Positions 58,003 to 64,000 of a stretch of DNA of 64,000 nt are shown piece by piece. Source of the DNA: Arcuatula senhousia (taxonomy: Eukaryota; Mollusca; Bivalvia; Mytilida; Mytilidae); NCBI GenBank assembly GCA_963971305.1, contig OZ020305.1:5179001-5243000 (forward strand), written 5' to 3'. The position numbers and the translations under genes were made by a program. Below the pieces are notes generated by a model. It did no database searches. It was not told where the DNA came from and was given only the letters and a program-made list of their open reading frames with translations. Within the stretch, counting starts at the first letter, position 1; each line of letters opens with the position of its first letter.

Positions 58003-58510
58003 GCTTCCCTTTGTCAAAAGATCTATATTAATGGTTAAAGGTTGAGGTGTCGAAGCTAGTTTATTGAAGAGGCGTCGTCTTTCGTTTTCATAGATTGGAC
58101 AATGAAGAAAGTAATGACCCCTGTTCTCCCTTACGTATCCACATGAACAGGCTGGACTATAGCAACTATATTTACACTGTATAGATCAACGTTCAAGAAG
58201 TATGCAGAGAATTGAAATTGAGTAAGAATAACGTTTAGTTTTTTTCGGACCATGAAGAAAATGAGCTGCTGTTTGTTCATTATGACTGCTGCTTTGTTTT
58301 AATTCCCTTTTGAACTTTGATACTGTATCAAGATTTCGAATCGTAGAATCTAAATCTGTTCCATGACTTTATTGTCGATAGCACAAAAGATTCTGCTGTT
58401 ATAGAAAGTCTACAAAAAGGTACAATTATATCATTTCCATTTCGAAGTGGATAGATGGTCGTTGATTGTATATTTGGTGGAATACGTTGGTGCATTCCCA
58501 CTTTGATTAT
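58003..58510 (-). pseudogene. LINE RT, C-terminal segment upstream of the 3.37-kb insertion
   Basis: Minus-strand reading: YPLRNGNDIIVPFCRLSI then TIKSWNRF (about 58470-58350), frameshifts and a stop, then CSPACSCGYVRENRGHYFLH, CPIYENERRRLFNKL and INIDLLTKGSVM up to the insertion point. The C.C...H....C zinc knuckle and the YPLRN..D...P..R block are standard landmarks of LINE RT C-termini in molluscs. It continues at 54621-54541. It is dead, and split by a later inverted-repeat element. Confidence 0.82.
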
Positions 58511-58839
58511 TACAAAGTGGTATTTTTTTTAAATGAATAACCTAAACTAATGAAATGATGAACATGAAAATTATAACCCTTATTGGTGTACACACAGAGA
58601 AATATATTCTAAAAACTTTTTTTTTATCTAATTTTGTTTCAACCAAAGTTTAACTAAATATATATTGAGACGTTCTAACAAAAAGACGTGTCTAAGATAG
58701 TTTCGAAAAACAGATTAGAATGGTCAAAAGATGATCTTTACACGTTATCAAAATTTGACTAAGACGCGTCTTGAGACAAATATTATGATACTTTTGAAAA
58801 CACTGCCCCTTGATTTTTTCCAGTGCGATTTGGAATTCC

Positions 58840-60085
58840 ACTTTTTGTCCCCCGCCGCAACGCGTCGGAGGGACTTAGTAATGGTCTCCGTCCGTCCGTC
58901 CGTCTGTCCGTCCATCCGTCCGTCACGTTTTTTGTGGGTGCAACTCCTCGGACACTACTGAACCGATGTTGCTGAAACTTTACACACTGATAGGGTACAA
59001 TTAGTAGATGATCATCCCATATTTGAATTTTTTAAAATGGCCGCCGTTTCCATGGAAACAGGGAAGAAAGGTCAAAATATATGACATTTAATATCTGGGT
59101 TACCTAGGTGCACAGGGTTCTGAAATTTTGTAGGCTGATAGAACAAAAGGTACTCTATATAATAATACGGAAAAAAATTTTGAAGCGAAATTTACGGTTT
59201 TCGAGTTATTTACGAATTTGTGATTTTTAAGTCCGAAAAAATGGGACTTTATCAAACGTTTTTGTGGGTGCAACTCCTCGGACACTACTGAACCGATGTT
59301 GCTGAAACTTCACACACTGATAGGGTACTGTTAGTAGATGATCATCCCATATTTGAAATTTTCAAAATGGCTGCCGTTTCCATGGAAACAGGGAAGAAAG
59401 GTCAAAATATAGGACATCCAATATCTCGGTTACCTAGGTGCACAGGGTTCTGAAATTTTGTAGGCTGATAGAACAAAAGGTACTCTATAATTATACGGAA
59501 AAAAAATTTTGAAGCGATATTTACGGTTTTCAAGTTATTTACGAATTTGTGATTTTTCAGTCCGAAAAATGGGACTTAGTCAAACGTTTTTGTGGGTGCA
59601 ACTCCTTGGATACTACTGAACCGATGTTGCTGAAACTTTACACACTGATAGGGTACTATTAGTAGGTGATCATCCCATATTTGAAATTTTCAAAATGGCC
59701 GCCGTTTCCATGGAAACAGGGAAGAAAGGTAAAAAAATATGACATCCAATATCTCGGTTACCTAGGTGCACAGGGTTCTGAAATTTTGTAGGCTGATAGA
59801 ACAAAAGGTACTCTATAATAATACGAAAAAAATTTGAAACAACATTTACAGTTTTCGAGTTATTTACGAATTTGTGATTTTCTGGTCCAAAAAATGGGAC
59901 TTTGTCATATCAAACATTTGTGTGGGTGCAACTCCTCGGATACTACTGAACGGATGTTGCTGAAACTTTACACACTGATATATAGGGTACTATTATTAGG
60001 TGATCATCCCATATTTTGACAACCTATTTCTATCGTTTCTCATCTTGAATTGACATACCACACAACTTTTATGCGGCGGCGGGGG
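58840..60085 (+). mobile_element. Pearl-like repeat, four units of about 330 bp, CCGCCGC hairpin ends
   Basis: The left end GTCCCCCGCCGCAACGCGTC then GGAGGGAC is a hairpin, followed by GTCCGTCCGTCCGTCTGTCC. The phrase GTGGGTGCAACTCCTCGGA recurs near 58935, 59268, 59591 and 59923, giving three full units and a partial one with ATGGCCGCCGTTTCCATGGA and TAGGTGCACAGGGTTCTGAA blocks. The right end has GCGGCGGCGGGGGACACATG. Here the microsatellite is at the left, so relative to the 9-kb family the element may be read on the minus strand. The frames over the array are by-products. Confidence 0.85.
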
Positions 60086-60175
60086 ACACATGGCTAGGCG
60101 TAGCAATCTTGTTTCCCTATATATGAACTCGGGATATCCCATATTATACTAGTATTTTTGAATTTCCACTTTGTC

Positions 60176-60345
60176 CTAGGATGATTTATAATCGCCCAGG
60201 ATACCAAGATGCCCTTTAGCATTTAAATTTAAATCTTCCAACATTAGACTGACTTCCTCGGTCCATTTATTTCCCCAATAATAAATCCTTCCATCTATTT
60301 CTGTAATAAACGCCGCTTTTTCTAAAGTGTATCATACATTTGTAT
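60176..60345 (-). pseudogene. Possible further LINE RT fragment
   Basis: A minus-strand frame reads EKAAFITEIDGRIYYWGNKW then TEEVSLMLEDLNLN and stops at 60176-60178. It could be a more N-terminal piece of the LINE at 58003-58510, separated from it by the 58.8-60.1 kb repeat. Recognition is weak and rests on position, strand and general composition. Confidence 0.35.
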
Positions 60346-60515
60346 GAAAAAGTTGAATGCAGTCTTATTTCAACTCTTCAAAGTCAAACTCAACAAACAA
60401 TCTATCAATCAAACGATACAACTATATTACTATATCATTAGTTTGAATTTTAAAAAGCTTTTTGTGGTGTCAGGCGAGACAAACACGTCATTTGCTCTAC
60501 AACTACAACCATTAA

Positions 60516-60790
60516 AGAAGAGGCTCCAAGGCTTAATCGCTTGCCTAACTTATATGCTTCATTTTTAGGCTATAATGAAGGAAAACACATTTTTTAACCA
60601 TTGAAAGGGTCACAAGTTTTATAAGGGTTCATCTGAAAACATTGTTTAACTGATGGAGTAAAAAAGTTCCATAACAAGAACAGCAATCGAAAGGTTTTTT
60701 TTATGTTAATTGTTTTCTTCGATCATAACTCCTGTAAGAGGTAATTTGAAAACTTGATCCAGTAGAGTTAAACGTTTCTTTGTAATTTTT
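60516..60790 (+). mobile_element. Pearl-like repeat, truncated copy of the 16.2-kb family
   Basis: Starts AAGAAGAGGCTCCAAGGCTT then AATCGCTTGCCTAAC, aligned with the AGGCTCC...AATCGCTCACCTG left end, followed by AACCATTGAAAGGGTCACAA. The right end is missing. It abuts another repeat fragment. Confidence 0.55.
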
Positions 60791-60965
60791 ATATCCCGCC
60801 ACACTAAGTGGCGAGGTATTATGCTACTCCCTTAGTTTTTCGGTGTCAGTCCGTCCGTCCGTCTGTATACGTCCCCAAAGGTTTCCGGATGATAACTTGA
60901 AAATGCGTCGAGGGATTTGAATGATATTTTGCACAGCTGTTGAGTACAGTAAAATACAGATCAAC
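60791..60965 (+). mobile_element. Truncated repeat with CGCCAC/GTGGCG hairpin end
   Basis: ATCCCGCCACACTAAGTGGC forms a hairpin, followed by TCAGTCCGTCCGTCCGTCTG and a core beginning AGGTTTCCGGATGATAACTT. Hairpin, microsatellite, core is the pearl-like order seen at 58840, but only one partial unit survives. Confidence 0.6.
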
Positions 60966-61236
60966 TTTAATTTTCAGGATGACCCGAAAAATATTATTGA
61001 AGATTTGCCACTTTGTAATTTTTCTAAATTTGAAAATGATGAAATTTTCTGGTCTAAGAAAGATAACTCATTTATTTTCTATTTCTATATAGATTTGTTG
61101 TATATACGGTATAGTATACAAATATATCTAACTATTGATGAATATCTTATAGTTTTGATAAATTTAGCTTTATAAATGTAAAATTCAGAAATATCAATAA
61201 AAAGGCATACTTAACTACAATAGACGTCAGTTGCTG

Positions 61237-61275
61237 GTTGGCATTCGAATGTCCCATTGGTACCACTGCTTTTTC
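61237..61275 (+). mobile_element. Penelope-like tail fragment
   Basis: GGCATTCGAATGTCCCATTG then GTACCACTGCTTTTTC matches the end of the copy A tail (ACATTCGGATACCCCATTGG, TACCTCTGCTTC). It is an isolated fragment in AT-rich sequence. Confidence 0.5.
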
Positions 61276-63020
61276 TTTCTACCAAGTCGATGTTCCACAC
61301 GAAAACAGTATAGTTCGTGTAACAAGGGTTCAGATGCTACAAATTTAGGGAATATTTTATTGGAATCCTTGTTAAATCAATGCTTTCATTTTTCTATCAG
61401 ATTTGCAATATCTCCAACCGTTTTTCAGAAACTATGTGTCAAAGGACAAGAAAACATCAATAATAAATGAGAGTTTACCGAACGTTGGTATAAATAGATA
61501 AAAATTGTCAAATATGCAGTGAAAGTCCACCACAGTTGTCATGTTGTGTCCACCATGGCCTGCTTGTGTCCAAAGTAATTGACTATCCATATTGGGCCTT
61601 TAATGTTCAGTGTTGAACAGTTCAACATGTTGTTGTCATATCATGCTGCACTCAGCGTAGTTTTTTATTGGCTGTCTGAATTGAGACGATCTTATCACTA
61701 TCTTGATTGATATTTAGCATTGGCAGACCACAGTTCTTTGTGCAATACGCGAATCAAAGCAAAATAATTCTGAAGACCGTCAAAAACTTTGACCTGTGCA
61801 TGACTTCTAACAAGGTAAAGGGCCGTAGGTGGAAATGCTTGACAGCAGTCTAATCCTTATTTACTTTTTTTTTCATTTTGTCACCTTCTACCATCTACAT
61901 CGTTAAATGTTTGGACTGTTTTCGTTAACCTTCAGTTTGCCAGCGTGAAACGATAGCCGGTAATATCCCGTGTAAAATATCATATGGAAAAATGAATGTA
62001 CAAGTGAGATATAGATACCTGTCTTACATTCACTGCTTGATCAGGTTTGTTTCGAAAAACAATTTTACCTCCCCCTTTATTACATTGTACGGACTTGTAC
62101 TATTTAAAGTGACTTTATACATACATGAGCCGGTTTAGGTCCCATTTATATGTTTTATTGCATCAATAAAATTCATTTCATAATTCTCTCCATGCACTTT
62201 AAAGTACCTGGTGTATTTGAAAAAAAAATGCAATTATCGATCTAAGGCTTTGCTATAGGAAGCTTTTTACGTTATACACTAGTCATGCTAGATGAATTCA
62301 CCCGGTTACAGTTGAAAGAACACATGCTTTTAAATACATATACACAAAAATCGTACATTTGTGGGAGACACGCCATCGATTTAATAAATATTTTTGAAAT
62401 ATTATCCATTTGGAAAGCATATGGCTATGGTGGAATCGATGGACGACTCTTAAAGACAGGATAATCAAATGACTGGAGAAATGGAAACGTCATTCAAGGT
62501 AAAAATTATACTGTAATGTTAAGTCTAGATTGTGTCAAAACATGTTTTAGTGGCAGTATGAAGATGGTATAGGATCATTATAGAATATTATATTAATTTA
62601 CCAAAAAATCAGATGACAAAAGACCAAGCACAACCACTATAGGCTCGTGCTACCTTTTATCGCTTACCGGAAAACAGGTAAAGGTATCTACTAGTATGGG
62701 CGTTTACAGCTTTCAAGTCAATGAAATTTAGGCAAACTTTTGATAAAAAATAATGATGATATTAAACATATCAAAATATAGAAATCGGTAACAGATCTCT
62801 AGATTAAAGAAATTAAACGAAACATAACCCTAACCCATAAGTCAATAAACAGATAAATGCTTCTTAGCTAGCTGCCAGTAACTGCCAGTGTTAAGTTCCT
62901 CTACGTTTCGTTGTTTTCGTACAGTGCTTTTGTCTCAGGTTCTCTCTTGTTGAATTGCACTTTTATCAATTTAATTTTAGAGTGTGTTCTTTTTGTGCTT
63001 TGTACAAGTTAACTAATTGT
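61276..63020. other. Spacer without recognisable genes
   Basis: I see no exon with convincing splice signals, no RNA gene and no bounded repeat. Three TTGTGTCC/GTGTCCACCA blocks near 61530-61570 are minor. Confidence 0.5.
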
Positions 63021-63024
63021 CAAT

Positions 63025-63130
63025 GAGGGGAAGGTTGGGTCCACAAAACTAGTTTAACCCCGCCACATTTTATATGTGCCTGTCCTAAGCCAGGAATCTT
63101 GTCAAAGCAGTCATCTATGTGTTCATATTG
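63025..63130 (+). repeat. Dispersed repeat R1 fragment
   Basis: GAGGGGAAGGTTGGGTCCAC, AAAACTAGTTTAACCCCGCC and GCCTGTCCTAAGCCAGGAAT match 25180-25260. This is the left-hand part of the family. Confidence 0.6.
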
Positions 63131-63294
63131 TTCTATGTCCAGAAATGAGTTTTTCATTGATAATTTTGGGATCGTGAACAATTTTCCTATTGTGGTCAAG
63201 TATTATGCTGCTGTAGCGGATTGTCAACAGCGCATTAACCTTCACAGGTGTTAGAAATTAAAATGACAACAAAGTTCCAGACAATAAATTTTGC

Positions 63295-63332
63295 TACGCC
63301 TGACGCGTTTCGTCTATTCAAAACTTGTCAGA
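63295..63332 (-). ncRNA. Hammerhead-ribozyme-like core, copy D
   Basis: On the minus strand: CTGACAA, GTTT-TGAAT-AGAC (stem II with a G-U-type and one weakened pair), GAAA intact, ACGC-GTCAG-GCGT as a perfect 4-bp stem III including the A-U closing pair, then A at the expected cleavage position. The CUGANGA box has CAA instead of NGA, a change that should abolish activity. Stem I pairing is not evident. It lies about 420 bp downstream of the RT stop of copy D, and hammerheads in Penelope-like elements are known from other animals, including bivalves. Confidence 0.65.
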
Positions 63333-63479
63333 AGCGCTCTACCAAGAATATTGAAAAAGCCAAACACTATATAATTATGAAGAGCATAGCGCAATGAAAC
63401 CAAAAATACCGAACTGGGAACCAAATTAGAACTAAGATTATCAAAACCTATGTCTGGGGTAGGGAGAAAGAAGCAGAGG

Positions 63480-63753
63480 TACCAACGGGGTGTCAAAATG
63501 TCAAAAGTCCGAAAGGGCAGAGACAAAACCAGTAAACACCAACAAGAACGGGACAAAAACAGACAACATGTAAAACATGGAAACACAAAAATAACTGAAT
63601 ATCAATCAACAACGTGAGCTTAAGTCGAAACAAGAGTGAACTCCGGTGCCCCGGAAGAGTAAGCAGTTCCTGCTTGCTATAGCACACCCGTCGCATTGCC
63701 AACTGTCAAATCAGTGTGTCGAATCCGGTAAAGGATGACAAAACAAAACCCTA
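63480..63753 (-). mobile_element. Penelope-like 3' tail, copy D
   Basis: On the minus strand: GGATTCGACACACTGATTTG, GTGTGCTATAGCAAGCAGGA, CTTACTCTTCCGGGGCACCG, TCTGCCCTTTCGGACTTTTG and CCCGTTGGTACCTCTGCTTC. It follows copy D RT directly and is the best-preserved tail in the window. From here the sequence continues to the hammerhead-like core. Confidence 0.75.
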
Positions 63754-64000
63754 TTACACACCAACATCTGCACTCATCTGAGAGATCCCATACTTGTCTA
63801 TAAGTGCATGATGTCTTCCGTAAAATGAGTGAAGACAGCAACCGAGGAGCAACATAACCCTGTGTGAGCAATTTTTGCGTAAGACGTAACGCTCTAATAA
63901 GGAAATCGATGTAAGTCCCGCACGCTCTGGAGTAACGAATCAATTGAGATACGTAAACTCCATAAGCTGGAGCGGACGGAATGTTGCTACACAAGAAGGG
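63754..64000 (-). pseudogene. Penelope-like RT, copy D (truncated by window, frameshifted)
   Basis: The minus strand reads FLCSNIPSAPAYGVYVSQLI, RYSRACGTYIDFL, LTQKLLTQGYVAPRLLSSL, then an 8-bp deletion relative to copy A (AAGAAATT) shifts the frame before YGRHH. In the other frame the end SQMSADVGV and a stop at 63754-63756 are retained. It is oriented opposite to copy A at the other end of the window. Confidence 0.85.

Overview
This is non-coding-dominated eukaryotic DNA, AT-rich and crowded with nested transposable-element remnants. It most likely comes from a bivalve mollusc. The reasons are the many dispersed repeats built like the 'pearl'-type elements of bivalves (tandem core units, a GACGGACGG microsatellite, hairpin ends), the Penelope-like retroelement tails with hammerhead-ribozyme-like cores, and one clear animal exon. 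There are no operons, bacterial genes, CRISPR arrays or rRNA genes. Almost every open frame of 60-100 codons is chance, or a by-product of a repeat.

The only host gene I can support is the first coding exon of a Ras-GRF (RasGRF1/2-type guanine-nucleotide exchange factor) homologue on the minus strand, 48055 to 47786. It codes for 90 residues carrying the start of the N-terminal PH domain and ends at a perfect CAG|GTAAGT donor. The gene runs toward lower coordinates. I found no second exon by eye, so the left 47.7 kb is probably one very long first intron that has filled with repeats.

Layout, left to right. 1-2040: a Penelope-like reverse transcriptase (RT) ORF split by a 1.15-kb palindrome-rich inverted-repeat element. 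2593-3792: a 133-bp minisatellite. 7.8-10.2 kb: pearl-like repeats and a GGAGT minisatellite. 11.7-18.2 kb: more pearl-like repeats, including a 1.45-kb copy with a period near 500 bp. 19.3-24.9 kb: three inverted-repeat elements (TA, 8-bp and 6-bp target duplications) among tandem repeats. 25-43 kb: sparse repeats and small MITEs. 44.05-45.49 kb: a 1.44-kb CCATGG-palindrome MITE. 47.8-48.1 kb: the Ras-GRF exon. 50.0-51.5 kb: a pearl-like copy in reverse orientation. 51.7-53.6 kb: a LINE RT end, a tRNA-Ser-like sequence and a decayed Penelope-like copy. 54.5-58.5 kb: a LINE RT split by a 3.37-kb inverted-repeat element that itself contains an 825-bp element containing a LINE tail. 58.8-60.1 kb: a repeat with a period near 330 bp. 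63.2-64.0 kb: another Penelope-like copy on the minus strand.

The window is therefore mainly a record of transposition. Six insertions can be defined to the base by target-site duplications, and one has an empty-site paralogue inside the same window. The most unusual recurring theme is a set of non-autonomous inverted-repeat elements that each carry a dense private array of one short, often self-complementary motif (GATATC, CCATGG, GCAGAC/GACTGC, AAACAGACA).
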